Positions 49,539-58,794 of a stretch of DNA of 64,000 nt are shown here, piece after piece. Under the pieces are notes generated by a model. That model searched no databases. It was not told the origin of the DNA and saw nothing but the letters and a program-made list of their open reading frames with translations. How positions within the stretch are numbered: position 1 is the stretch's first letter; every line of letters begins with the position of its first letter. The DNA is from Thermodesulfovibrio yellowstonii DSM 11347 (GTDB lineage Bacteria > Nitrospirota > Thermodesulfovibrionia > Thermodesulfovibrionales > Thermodesulfovibrionaceae), in NCBI RefSeq assembly GCF_000020985.1, contig NC_011296.1, forward strand, positions 682,001-746,000. Direction: 5' to 3'. The position numbers and the translations under genes were made by a program.

Positions 49539-50168
49539 TTAAATAGGTATTTCTATAGTAACTGTTTTATCGTTGCATGTAATTTTTATATTGGTAAGTA
49601 ATAGTATTTCTTGAACTGTTGAAATTTGCCATATTTCTTGTGTGATATTTTCTGTAAACTCGCCCTCATATTTTACTGTTAATCTGATGAAGCCATTTTC
49701 TTTGTTAGCTGTTACAATGATATTTGTATCAGGTTTAGATTTCTTCAAAAAGCTATCTACTGCATAAAATATTGCAAATTCCAGTATAAATGGTGAATTT
49801 TCAATATCAGGTAGGGATGAGGGTAAATCATATTTTAAAGAGACTTTTTTTCTATTGGAATATCTTTTGAGTAATTCAAATAATTCCTCAATAGCAGAGT
49901 TTAATTTAAAGGAGCTTTTAAGATTGTCCATTCTGTGAGCGAATCTGTTGAAATAGTTGATAAAATTTACACTTTTGTTTATTTGATTTTCAATTGCCTC
50001 AAGACTTTCAATAACATAGGGCATTTCTTTTTTATCAATAGATTTTTTGCCTTTACATATATCACTGATTAAACCTGCAGATTCTTTTATTAAAGCAAGA
50101 TGATTGTTGATTTCATGGGTAAAATCTGCGATAATCTTGCCTACAAAAGCTAAGGGTCTTTCAATCAT
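49539..50168 (-). CDS. Degenerate histidine kinase, possible Spo0B/ChpT-like phosphotransferase
   Basis: 209 aa. Residues about 8-95 form a HisKA-like helical hairpin with an intact histidine box (DFTHEINNHLALIKE, H at about 18). Residues about 100-209 keep the beta-alpha pattern of an ATPase domain but lack the N-box asparagine (FAIFYAVDSFL), the D-x-G-x-G box and the glycine-rich G2 loop. It cannot bind ATP normally and has no sensor. This is the build of Spo0B and ChpT phosphotransferases. It overlaps the upstream receiver gene by 4 bp, which supports a kinase to receiver to phosphotransferase relay. Confidence 0.75.
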   Translation of the reverse strand: MIERPLAFVGKIIADFTHEINNHLALIKESAGLISDICKGKKSIDKKEMPYVIESLEAIENQINKSVNFINYFNRFAHRMDNLKSSFKLNSAIEELFELLKRYSNRKKVSLKYDLPSSLPDIENSPFILEFAIFYAVDSFLKKSKPDTNIIVTANKENGFIRLTVKYEGEFTENITQEIWQISTVQEILLLTNIKITCNDKTVTIEIPI

Positions 50169-50542
50169 TCCATTTCCTCCTTTTTTAGCTTTGCGCTGTT
50201 AATTTTTGATACTAACTCTTCAATATCAACAGGTTTTATTAGATAGTCAAAAGCACCATTCTGTAAACTTTTGTTTATTCTTTCATTATCACCGTATCCT
50301 GAAAGCATAATTACCTGAATAGAAGGATTTATTTCTTTTATCCTTTTTAATACTTCAAGTCCATCTGTATCCTGTAGTCCTATATCAAGGATAATAACAT
50401 CAGGTATTTGCTTTATAAATGTAATGGCTTCGGAAAAACTGGTTACTCCGTTTGCATCATATCCTCTAAGATTTAGTCTTTCAGCTAAGGTTGTAACTAA
50501 TTCCTGTTCATCATCAATTATTAACAATTTGGCTTTTTTCAT
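50165..50542 (-). CDS. Single-domain response regulator (relay intermediate)
   Basis: 125 aa receiver. LLIIDDEQEL gives the acidic pair, the phospho-aspartate lies in VIILDIGLQDTDG (the usual M-P is L-Q), then MLSGYG (serine in the threonine position) and YLIKPVD. There is no output domain. It is sandwiched with 4 bp overlaps between the Cache kinase (50539) and the ATPase-dead kinase-like gene (49539), so the three are translated as a unit. Confidence 0.92.
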   Translation of the reverse strand: MKKAKLLIIDDEQELVTTLAERLNLRGYDANGVTSFSEAITFIKQIPDVIILDIGLQDTDGLEVLKRIKEINPSIQVIMLSGYGDNERINKSLQNGAFDYLIKPVDIEELVSKINSAKLKKEEME

Positions 50543-52242
50543 GTAATTTCCTCCATTTCAGGATTGACAGGCATTTCTATTGAAAAGATGCTACCTTTAC
50601 CAACTTCACTCATTACTTTAATATCACCACCAAGTTTTTTTATTATTCCATAGGAAATATATAAACCCAATCCAGTGCCTTTTTTCTTTGTAGTATAAAA
50701 AGGTTCAAAAATATGCTTAAGACGATCCTTCGGAATCCCTGGACCGTTGTCTTTAATTGATATTTTTATGTGATTATCGTCAATAAGCTTTGTTTTTATC
50801 TCTATTTGTCCTCCTATATCAACCACGTCAACAGCGTTATTTATTATGTTTAATAATACCTGCTGTAATTGCCCTTTATCTGTTGTAATCTTGGGCAAAT
50901 TTTCTTCAAAATCGTAAACTATTTTAATTCCTTTAGCTTGAATTTCTTTTTCTATAAATCCAATTACTTCCTGTATTGCTTCGTTTATATAAAAATCTTC
51001 TCTTGCTTTATCTATCTTTTTAGAAAAGCTTAAAAGTCTGTGAGTAATTGTCCTGCACCTTGTAACACTATCCTGTATTGAACTTATAAGCTGAATAAAT
51101 CTTTCTTTATTTTGAGATATGTCTCCATACTCCAGTAAGTCTTTCATTAACCCTGCTTTCTCATTTATAATTGCCAGAGGATTGTTTATTTCATGGGCAA
51201 CTCCGGCAGCAAGCCTTCCTATGGATGCAAGTTTATCAGCATGCTCAGCATTTGCTATTGCAATTTCTCTTTCGTGGTCAGCTTTATGCACTCTGTTAAC
51301 AAGACTATTTATTGAACTTGTTATTACAAAAAAAATCAGTGCAATACTGAAAATACTTATTAAGGTAACTTCTTTTGTAAAAAAGGAGGGAATTTTTTCA
51401 TAGGGTTTTGAACATATTGTTGTTACAAGTATCCATGGAGTTTCTTTAATAGTTCCATATGCTATGTATGCCTGTTTTTTGTTTAGTTCTATATCATAAA
51501 TCTTTATATTTTTGCTGTCTGCTTCTATGTTTAGAAAAGGAAGTTTTAAAGATTCAAGAGCATTACCAAAAAGCTTTGAATTGGTCTGAAGTATTTTGTT
51601 TCTATTTATAAGAAAAACATCATCCTGAGAACCAAGTTCAAGATTTGCTACTAATCTCTGTAAAATATCCATATTTATGGATACCCTTAAAAGTCTAAAA
51701 TCGCTATTGGAAGGTAAATCTTTTTTTATAATTATTGAGAAATGTGGAATTTTTCTGTATCCAAGAAAAACATCTGTTACATATTCTGTCCTTAATGTCA
51801 TATCTTTAAACCATTCTGTCTGAGAATAATCTTTGCCTTTCAGTTGATAGGGTCCTACATATAAAGTTTGTATACCTTTGCTATTAACTATTCCCATATC
51901 AACAATCCCTTCAAACTCTCTTTTGAAGTCAGAGTAAATCTTATAAAATTTCTTTTCATTGGTAAAATAGTCTTCGGGATAGGAACTTATAATAAATTTA
52001 AGAGCAGAAATTCTCTCAGAAATAAAAAATTCAAGGGAATGTCTTGTTTCCTGCATCTGCCATTTCAGATTATTTCTAAATTCGTCATGAACTATTTGAT
52101 ATATCCATAAATAGGTAATAGTTACTACAATACCAAGGGGAATAATGGCAAAAAATGTGTTAAGCAAAATAAGTCTGAATTTAAGATAAAAATATCTATC
52201 TTCGGTAAGTTTTGTTAGAAATTGTCTGAGAGGATTAAACAT
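50539..52242 (-). CDS. Cache-domain sensor histidine kinase
   Basis: 567 aa. Membrane helix about 20-45, periplasmic double-Cache-like sensor about 46-280 (FVIRE-type start replaced by WQMQETRHSLEFFISERISAL; GIQTLYVGPYQLKGKDYSQTEWF; VFLGYRKIPHFSIII), second helix about 290-310, then phosphoacceptor GVAHEINNPLAIINEKAGL and ATPase boxes NIINNAVDVV, DNGPGIP, GTGLGLYISYG. It has no PAS or HAMP of clear type. It should autophosphorylate and feed the overlapping receiver. TATAAT ends 7 nt before the ATG, so the message may be leaderless. Confidence 0.93.
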   Translation of the reverse strand: MFNPLRQFLTKLTEDRYFYLKFRLILLNTFFAIIPLGIVVTITYLWIYQIVHDEFRNNLKWQMQETRHSLEFFISERISALKFIISSYPEDYFTNEKKFYKIYSDFKREFEGIVDMGIVNSKGIQTLYVGPYQLKGKDYSQTEWFKDMTLRTEYVTDVFLGYRKIPHFSIIIKKDLPSNSDFRLLRVSINMDILQRLVANLELGSQDDVFLINRNKILQTNSKLFGNALESLKLPFLNIEADSKNIKIYDIELNKKQAYIAYGTIKETPWILVTTICSKPYEKIPSFFTKEVTLISIFSIALIFFVITSSINSLVNRVHKADHEREIAIANAEHADKLASIGRLAAGVAHEINNPLAIINEKAGLMKDLLEYGDISQNKERFIQLISSIQDSVTRCRTITHRLLSFSKKIDKAREDFYINEAIQEVIGFIEKEIQAKGIKIVYDFEENLPKITTDKGQLQQVLLNIINNAVDVVDIGGQIEIKTKLIDDNHIKISIKDNGPGIPKDRLKHIFEPFYTTKKKGTGLGLYISYGIIKKLGGDIKVMSEVGKGSIFSIEMPVNPEMEEIT

Positions 52243-52249
52243 TTTTTAA

Positions 52250-52255
52250 ATTATA
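52250..52255 (-). promoter_or_regulatory. -10 element before the 52242 kinase start
   Basis: On the minus strand TATAAT (52255-52250) is followed by 7 nt and the ATG at 52242, with no Shine-Dalgarno. It gives the phosphorelay genes their own promoter, separate from the 53632 regulator upstream. Confidence 0.5.
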
Positions 52256-52279
52256 GCAGATTTTAGAAATAAGGGGAAA

Positions 52280-53632
52280 TTAATTTTCAATCCCGTAATT
52301 TTTTAATTTTCTCCAAAGTGATACTCTGTCAATTCCAAGGATTTGTGCTGCCACTGTTTTATTATTACCCACTTCTCTTAAAATCCATTTTATATACTCC
52401 TTTTCCAGTTCTTCTAAGGACATAAATTTACCTTCTTTTTTGGTAAATACCTCTATTTTTAGTTCTTTTAAATCCTGTGGAAGGTGTTCAACGTCAATTT
52501 GTGAGGAATTACATAGGACAACAGCCCTTTCTATGATATTTTCAAGCTCTCTCACATTTCCCGGGTATTCGTAGTTAACAAGAAGATTAATTGCTTCTTC
52601 TGAAACCCCAGTTATTTCCTTTTTCATGAGTAAAGAGTATTTTTTTGAGAAATAGGCAACTAAGAGAGGAATGTCATCTTTTCTTTCTCTTAAGGGAGGT
52701 ATTTCTATATTAACAACATTTAATCTATAGTAGAGGTCCTCCCTGAATTTTCCATTTTTGACTTCCTCTTTAATGTCTCTGTTTGTTGCTGCTATGAATC
52801 TCACATCAACTTTTATTGGCTCAGTTGCACCAAGTCTGAAGAACTCTCTCTCCTGAATCACTCTTAAAAGTTTAGCCTGCATGGTTAAGGACATCTCTGT
52901 TATCTCATCAAGAAATAAACTGCCTGAGGATGCCATTTCAATTAAGCCTTTTTTTAGAGCATTAGCTCCTGTAAATGCTCCCTTTTCATGTCCAAAAAGT
53001 TCATTGCTGAGAAGTTCTTCAGAGAAGGCTCCACAATTTACTGCAAGAAAAGGTCCTTTTTTTCTTAAGGAATTCAGATGAATATATCTTGCAAAGAGTT
53101 CTTTACCTGTTCCGCTTTCTCCAGTAATAAGAACATTGCAATCGGTTGGTGCAATCTGACGGGCTATTTCAAGAAGTTTTAACATTTTGCTATTCTGGGT
53201 AATTATGTTGACTTTTTCGTGAAAATCAAGTTGTTGGCGAAGCTGTTTTACCTCTTTCTTCAGCTTCACTTTTTCAGAGGCTTCCAGTATAATCTTGCGA
53301 ATGATGTCTAATTTAAAAGGTTTTGCAATGTAGTAGAAAGCTCCTTGTTTCATTGCAGTAACAGCATTTTCAACAGTAGCATATCCTGTTATCATAATGA
53401 CCTCTGTATCAGGATAAAGAGCTTTACACTTTCTTAATATTTCAAATCCATCAACTTTCTCCATTTTAATGTCAGTTAATACAATATCAAACTCCTGCTT
53501 TTCAATAAGTTTTAAAGCTTCTACTCCACTGTCAGTACCTGTAACATCGTATCCTTCTTTCTTTAAGACGTGTTCAAGATTTTTTAAAGTTATTTTTTCG
53601 TCATCTATGACAAGAACTTTAATCATTTCCAT
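52280..53632 (-). CDS. NtrC-family sigma-54-dependent response regulator
   Basis: 450 aa, standard NtrC architecture. Receiver 1-120 (VLVIDDEKITL; IVLTDIKMEKVDG; MITGYA; YIAKPFK). AAA+ domain about 140-375 with GESGTGKE, GAFTGA, SLFLDEITEM and GNVREL. The Fis-type HTH is at the end (NNKTVAAQILGIDRVSLWRKL). Unlike the 16930 regulator its receiver is fully canonical. It starts within the end of the kinase gene 53619 (14 bp overlap), making an NtrB/NtrC pair. The divergent chemoreceptor promoter at 55200 is of sigma-54 type and is its likely target. Confidence 0.95.
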   Translation of the reverse strand: MEMIKVLVIDDEKITLKNLEHVLKKEGYDVTGTDSGVEALKLIEKQEFDIVLTDIKMEKVDGFEILRKCKALYPDTEVIMITGYATVENAVTAMKQGAFYYIAKPFKLDIIRKIILEASEKVKLKKEVKQLRQQLDFHEKVNIITQNSKMLKLLEIARQIAPTDCNVLITGESGTGKELFARYIHLNSLRKKGPFLAVNCGAFSEELLSNELFGHEKGAFTGANALKKGLIEMASSGSLFLDEITEMSLTMQAKLLRVIQEREFFRLGATEPIKVDVRFIAATNRDIKEEVKNGKFREDLYYRLNVVNIEIPPLRERKDDIPLLVAYFSKKYSLLMKKEITGVSEEAINLLVNYEYPGNVRELENIIERAVVLCNSSQIDVEHLPQDLKELKIEVFTKKEGKFMSLEELEKEYIKWILREVGNNKTVAAQILGIDRVSLWRKLKNYGIEN

Positions 53633-55088
53633 TTCTTGGAAGCATTATTATAAAAGTCGTTCCTTTACCTAAAGTGCTATCAACACAGATGCAACCATTG
53701 TGGTCTTTAATCAATTCCTGCGCTATAAACAATCCCAACCCCGAGCCTTTGTTTTCCTTTGTGGTGAAAAATGGCTCAAATATTCTAAGTAAATTTGCTG
53801 TATCTATTCCGGGACCAGTGTCTTTAATTTCAATACAGATAAACTCCTTATTGCATGGCATTTCACCAATGCATTTTCCTTCTTCCTTTAAAATGAAATA
53901 TCTATCAAATGCTTCCTGACTGTAAGAATAAGCTTTTATGCTTACTTTTCCCTCTTCTCCTGATGCCTGTATGGCATTCTTAATGATATTGATGAGAACT
54001 TGTTGGATTCTTTGTTTGTCCGCATAGATTGAAAGATTATCCTCTATATCAACGGATAGTTTTACTTTTGTAGGTATTTCTCCTTTAATTAAAAGGATTG
54101 TGTCATCTATTAACTTGTTGGCAGGAATATTTTCTTTTGTCAGTTCCTTTCTTCTTGAAAAATCAAGAACTGTTCTTATGATATTTTTAGCTCTCTCTGT
54201 CTGTGATTCAATTGCCTGAAGAAGTTCTTTTTTATATTCCATATCTGAATCTTCAATTTCTTCAATCAATATCTGACAGGAAGTTGAAATATTTGATAAG
54301 GGATTGTTAAGCTCATGGGCAATTCCTGACAAAAGAGTGCCAAGAGAAGAAAGTTTCTCTGCCTGTATAAGTTGCTTTTGTTTTGACTCAAGTTCTTTGA
54401 GGAGTTTATTAAAGGCATTGACAAGGGATATAATCTCTTTGTCATGAGATTTAGTCTGAATTTGATATACCTTCCCTTCTGCTAACTCTTTTATCTGACT
54501 TTCAAGATGTTTCAATGTTCCAGAAATAAGTTTTGTAAAACCTAATCCAAAAAAAATAAAGGGAATAACAAAAAATATAATTATCACAAAAATGCTATAT
54601 TTTAAAATGTTATTCAGACTGTCTTTTATTATTTTGCGTTCAGTAGTTTTAATATTTTCTGCAATATGTGTAAGGAGTTTGCCTTTTTCTCTAATTGATT
54701 TTTCAAGCGCATAGGCAGAGGGTGAGTTAATTTTTCCCTTTAACTGTAACATCAATTCTTCATAACTTTGAAGAGTTTCAGAAAATTCTTTTATTGCATT
54801 TTCTATTTTCAACCCTTCAAATTTGTTATTTTTTATGAAATCTTTGACATTTTTTATATATTCCAGATTTTCATTGTAGTCTGATTCGTTTTTATAGAGA
54901 AAAAAGTTTTTTTCAGTTCTTCTAATTTCCTGCATTGTTTCAAATAAGTTTGAGATATTTTCCTCAAGCTCTATCTTTTGTTTAACTATCCATACATCAG
55001 ACAAAAGAATCATTGACAATCCAATGGTCACAGCTATTCCTGAAATATAAAAAAGCATAATCTTCTGTGCAATACTTTTAGGAAACAT
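53619..55088 (-). CDS. NtrB-type sensor histidine kinase with helical periplasmic domain
   Basis: 489 aa. Membrane helix about 10-32, an all-helical periplasmic domain about 33-165 with heptad patterns (like 4-helix-bundle sensors of chemoreceptors), membrane helix about 167-190, HAMP about 190-245, then GIAHELNNPLSNIS (phosphoacceptor) and ATPase boxes NIIKNAIQAS, DTGPGID, GSGLGLFIAQ. The N-terminal half resembles that of the divergent chemoreceptor (55285), so both may sense the same class of ligand. It is cotranscribed with the 53632 regulator. The start ATG follows TATACT directly, so the true transcription start is unclear. Confidence 0.93.
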   Translation of the reverse strand: MFPKSIAQKIMLFYISGIAVTIGLSMILLSDVWIVKQKIELEENISNLFETMQEIRRTEKNFFLYKNESDYNENLEYIKNVKDFIKNNKFEGLKIENAIKEFSETLQSYEELMLQLKGKINSPSAYALEKSIREKGKLLTHIAENIKTTERKIIKDSLNNILKYSIFVIIIFFVIPFIFFGLGFTKLISGTLKHLESQIKELAEGKVYQIQTKSHDKEIISLVNAFNKLLKELESKQKQLIQAEKLSSLGTLLSGIAHELNNPLSNISTSCQILIEEIEDSDMEYKKELLQAIESQTERAKNIIRTVLDFSRRKELTKENIPANKLIDDTILLIKGEIPTKVKLSVDIEDNLSIYADKQRIQQVLINIIKNAIQASGEEGKVSIKAYSYSQEAFDRYFILKEEGKCIGEMPCNKEFICIEIKDTGPGIDTANLLRIFEPFFTTKENKGSGLGLFIAQELIKDHNGCICVDSTLGKGTTFIIMLPRNGND

Positions 55089-55105
55089 AGTATAATTTAA
55101 ATTAA

Positions 55106-55123
55106 TTGCATTGCAAAATGCAA
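55106..55123 (+). promoter_or_regulatory. Inverted-repeat activator site upstream of the chemoreceptor
   Basis: TTGCAT (55106-55111) and ATGCAA (55118-55123) form an inverted repeat with 6 bp spacing, about 90-105 bp before the -12 element at 55213. It uses the same half-site as the region before 18363. It lies between the NtrB/NtrC genes and the chemoreceptor. Confidence 0.5.
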
Positions 55124-55199
55124 CGGATAGTTAATTTTTGAAACAAGCTCGATTAATCTCAATAGTTAATTTTTCAGAAAAGAACATCAATTTATTTTT

Positions 55200-55215
55200 T
55201 GGCATAAAAAATGCA
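55200..55215 (+). promoter_or_regulatory. Sigma-54 promoter of the chemoreceptor gene
   Basis: TGGCATAAAAAATGCA: GG (55201-55202) and GC (55213-55214) are 10 bp apart, matching TGGCAY-N5-TTGCW except ATGCA at -12. Transcription should start near 55226, 59 bp before the ATG. A divergent NtrC-type gene pair lies upstream. Confidence 0.75.
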
Positions 55216-55284
55216 AAAAGGCAAAGCAGACCTTTATTAAGATATATTTAGGGCATTTTCATTAATATATGAGGAGGTTTTGTT

Positions 55285-56913
55285 ATGAGGGTTAAGGACA
55301 TTAAAATGGGTTTTCGTCTCGGATTGGGTTTTGGGGGTATTCTTTTTATTACTGTTATTATTGTCTTTATCGGTTTATTTAATGTCCAGAAGGTACAAGC
55401 TTTGCTTTTCAGGGTTGTGAATGGTGATGTTAAAAAGCTGGAAATAGCTGAAAATATGAAAGAAATAATTCAAGAAGAAGCTATTGATTTGAGAAATATT
55501 CTTTTACTTAAAAATTCAACCGAGAAAGAAATGAATGTAAAAAAAGTAAACTCAGAAAAGGAGAAATTTAGGGAACTTCTTTCAGAACTCAAAAAACAGT
55601 GTAGTAGTAGCGAAGCAAAGACATTACTACAAAAGATTGAAGAGGATTGCAAGACAAGAGAAATTTTGATAAACAAAAGCATTCAGCTTGCTCTTGATAA
55701 TAAAACAGTAGAAGCGGCCAATCTCCTTGAAAAGGAGCTTAGGGATGTAGGTAAAAAATGCAGAGACGATATAAATGGTCTTCTTACTTATATAGATGAT
55801 AAGGAAAATAAAGATATACAGGAGGAGGATAAAGTATTTCGCAAGGAGCGAAACATAGAGTTTGCTCTCAGCGGAGTGGCTGTAATTTTCGGTATAGCAT
55901 TTGCATTTTATACCATCAAAGGAATTACCAGTCCTGTTTCAGAATTGAAAGAAAAACTTTCAAGAATTGCCGAGGGGGATTTCATTGTAGATATAAAATC
56001 TGACAGAAAAGATGAAATCGGAGAACTTCTCAATTCAGTAGATTCAATGAGGTTAAAGCTCAAGGAAAATATGCTCAGAATTCTTGACGCCTCCAATCAA
56101 CTCTCTTCTGCTTCTGAGGAGCTATCTGCTACGGTTCTTCAAATGGCAAAAAGGGTAGATGAGCAGGCAACAAAGACAAATCAGGTGGCAACAGCAAGCA
56201 CAGAAATGTCTCAGACTGTTCTGGATATTGCAAAAAATGCATCAAATATTGCCTCTGCAGCTACAGATGCATTGAATGTTGCAGAGGAAGGCAAAGATGT
56301 GGTAAATAGGACTGTTACTGAGGTCAAGGAAATAGCAAATAAGGTTTCAGAAACCTCCTATGTTATTCAGTCTCTTGGAGAACAATCAAAGCAGATAGGA
56401 GAGGTTGTTAATATGATAAAAGAAATCGCTGACCAGACAAATCTTCTTGCTCTCAATGCAGCAATTGAAGCTGCAAGGGCAGGGGAGCAGGGAAAAGGTT
56501 TTGCAGTAGTTGCTGATGAGGTCAGAAAGCTTGCTGAAAGGACAACAAAAGCAACAGAACAGATAAGTGAGACTATAAAAACTATACAGAATGAGACGGT
56601 TGTTGCTGTATCCGCAATGCAGGAAAGTCTTCAAAAGGTGGAAACAGGAGTTAGCCTTTCAAAAGAGGCTGAAAATGCATTGCTCAAGATAGTCAACAGT
56701 GTTAATAGCCTTCAGTCTATGGTTCAACAGATAGCCTCAGCAACAGAGGAGATGTCTATGGTCTCCGAACAGATAAGCGGTGACATCGCTGTTGTGGCAG
56801 ATGTTTCAAAGGAAACAGCATTGGCTTCTGAACAGATTGCCCAAGCATCTCAAGACCTTGCAAAGTTATCTATGGATTTAAAAAATATTGTCAGTCAGTT
56901 CAGAATGGAGTAA
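55285..56913 (+). CDS. Methyl-accepting chemotaxis protein
   Basis: 542 aa. Membrane helix about 12-33, helical periplasmic ligand domain about 34-190 (4HB-type), membrane helix about 192-210, HAMP about 211-262 ([20 protein letters not shown]), then the long cytoplasmic coiled-coil hairpin. Its tip carries the invariant [19 protein letters not shown] block (about 392-410). Possible methylation regions flank it. There is no C-terminal CheR-binding pentapeptide. GAGGAGG precedes the ATG. The receptor is driven by a sigma-54 promoter, and a Cache kinase gene follows 3 bp after its stop. Confidence 0.95.
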   Translation: MRVKDIKMGFRLGLGFGGILFITVIIVFIGLFNVQKVQALLFRVVNGDVKKLEIAENMKEIIQEEAIDLRNILLLKNSTEKEMNVKKVNSEKEKFRELLSELKKQCSSSEAKTLLQKIEEDCKTREILINKSIQLALDNKTVEAANLLEKELRDVGKKCRDDINGLLTYIDDKENKDIQEEDKVFRKERNIEFALSGVAVIFGIAFAFYTIKGITSPVSELKEKLSRIAEGDFIVDIKSDRKDEIGELLNSVDSMRLKLKENMLRILDASNQLSSASEELSATVLQMAKRVDEQATKTNQVATASTEMSQTVLDIAKNASNIASAATDALNVAEEGKDVVNRTVTEVKEIANKVSETSYVIQSLGEQSKQIGEVVNMIKEIADQTNLLALNAAIEAARAGEQGKGFAVVADEVRKLAERTTKATEQISETIKTIQNETVVAVSAMQESLQKVETGVSLSKEAENALLKIVNSVNSLQSMVQQIASATEEMSMVSEQISGDIAVVADVSKETALASEQIAQASQDLAKLSMDLKNIVSQFRME

Positions 56914-56916
56914 GCC

Positions 56917-58752
56917 ATGAAATTCTCTCATCTTAGCATAAGAACTAAGATATTCCTGTCGATTATAATTGTAGTTCTTGTAGTATTCATAGACACTTTT
57001 TATATCACTTTTTACAAGAGTGAACAGGCAATTGTTAAGCAGGCAAAGGAGGATAATCTGCAACTTCTTAGTAACTGGATTTTAAACATCAATAATGAGA
57101 TAACTTACACTGAAAAAATAATGGACTTAATTGCTATTGAAATTGACAAGGATAAAAATTTAGAGGAACAAGTTGAGATAATTAAAAAGAAATGCAGCAG
57201 GTTTTATGCATTTTTCGCATTTGATTCTAACGGCGGAATTGTTTTTAGCTCTGACCATAGTAAGATTGATTTCAATCCTTCAATGGTTTATAAATCTTTA
57301 AAAGATGGATATCCGGAGTTTCTTAATTTAAAAAAATCTTTTATATTTGCACCTTCTAATTCGGCATTAAGGGATTATGTATTTGTTTTTACACCCTTCA
57401 TAAAGATAGGAGATGACGAAAATAGGAAAAATGTAGTTATAGCGGGAGCTATAAAAAAGGACTATCTGTTTAGAGAGCTTAAGGAGTTTTCTAATTCAAA
57501 TCCCGAAGGCTCAGAATGGATTATTTCAGAGAGGGGAAATATCATCTGGGGAAGAGATAAGACATTAATTGGTAAAAGACTTCAGGAAGTTCAAAATTAT
57601 TTTCATGTAAACATAGATAAGCTACATGAATCTCTACTTCAAAGGAAAGAAGGGGCGATTTCTTATGAGTGGCAGGGGAAAACAAATCTTATAGTATATA
57701 AACATATGGAAAATCCTGACTGGAGCATTGTTTTAGTTTTCAATAACATCCTGAGTATAGAAACATTGGAGAAACTTAAAAAATATCTAATAGGTATTGT
57801 TTTATTTAACATGTTTTTTGCACTAGTTCTGGCAAAACTTTTAGCTCAAGGAATTACAAAGCCTATAGAAGGGCTTATTAAAGAGGCATCTAAACTTGAA
57901 AGAGGTGATTACAATCTCTCACTTCCAGTACATAGAAAAGATGAAATCGGTGTTCTCGCAAAAGCTCTTAAAAAAGCCATAGAGGAGATACAGAGAAGGC
58001 AAGAAGCTGAGAAAAATCTTCAATTTCAACTCTTAAATGAGCATAAACTTGCTGAAGTGGGACAGCTTGTAGCAGGATTGGTTCACAATCTCAATAATCC
58101 ATTGAATGGAATTCATGGTTTTGCTCAGTTGCTAAAGATGAAAAATTCTGATAATGCTGAAATGTGTGATATGATTCTTTCTGCTACTGAAAATATGAAA
58201 AATATTATAAAAAATGTTTTAAGCAAAACTCGCTTAGAACAATCAACACAGGAAATTCCAGTAGATTTAAATAAAGTATTATCTGTTGAACTTGATTTTC
58301 TTCAGGCAGACATGTTTTTTAAACATGAGGTTGAAAAATTTATTGAATTGGATAAGTCTTTACCTTTAATAAAAGGAGTTTACAGCGATTTCAGCCAGAG
58401 TTTCAGTAATATAATTAAGAATGCTCTTGATGCAATGCGAAATACAGATAAAAAGAAATTAACTGTAAAAACATACTTTGCAGACAATTATATACATGTA
58501 CAAATTAGTGATACTGGGGAAGGAATTCCTGAAAAAAATATAAAATATATATTTGAACCATATTTTACAACTAAACGTTATATAGAAGAAGGGCAGGAAA
58601 GCAGACCTGCAGGCACAGGACTTGGTTTGTACATGGTACAAGAACTTTTGAAGAAATACAACGCAGAATATGATATCCAGAGCAAAGTTGGAGAAGGAAC
58701 AACTTTTACAATTAAATTCCCCTATGCAAAGCAGAATAATAGACAAGTATAA
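56917..58752 (+). CDS. Cache-HAMP sensor histidine kinase with H-N phosphoacceptor box
   Basis: 611 aa. Membrane helix about 12-32, periplasmic Cache-type sensor about 33-285 (FFAFDSNGGIVFSSDHSK; GSEWIISERGNIIWGRDKTLIGKRL), membrane helix about 290-312, HAMP about 313-365, then the phosphoacceptor helix and ATPase boxes NIIKNALDAM, DTGEGIP, GTGLGLYMVQ. The histidine box reads LVHNLNNPLNGIHGF: the acidic residue after histidine, the usual general base, is asparagine. That could lower kinase activity or favour a phosphatase role. It starts 3 bp after the chemoreceptor, so it shares the sigma-54 promoter. Confidence 0.93.
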   Translation: MKFSHLSIRTKIFLSIIIVVLVVFIDTFYITFYKSEQAIVKQAKEDNLQLLSNWILNINNEITYTEKIMDLIAIEIDKDKNLEEQVEIIKKKCSRFYAFFAFDSNGGIVFSSDHSKIDFNPSMVYKSLKDGYPEFLNLKKSFIFAPSNSALRDYVFVFTPFIKIGDDENRKNVVIAGAIKKDYLFRELKEFSNSNPEGSEWIISERGNIIWGRDKTLIGKRLQEVQNYFHVNIDKLHESLLQRKEGAISYEWQGKTNLIVYKHMENPDWSIVLVFNNILSIETLEKLKKYLIGIVLFNMFFALVLAKLLAQGITKPIEGLIKEASKLERGDYNLSLPVHRKDEIGVLAKALKKAIEEIQRRQEAEKNLQFQLLNEHKLAEVGQLVAGLVHNLNNPLNGIHGFAQLLKMKNSDNAEMCDMILSATENMKNIIKNVLSKTRLEQSTQEIPVDLNKVLSVELDFLQADMFFKHEVEKFIELDKSLPLIKGVYSDFSQSFSNIIKNALDAMRNTDKKKLTVKTYFADNYIHVQISDTGEGIPEKNIKYIFEPYFTTKRYIEEGQESRPAGTGLGLYMVQELLKKYNAEYDIQSKVGEGTTFTIKFPYAKQNNRQV

Positions 58753-58794
58753 AAATATTTTGTGACAATATGAAAAATCAAAGTTATTCAGTAA

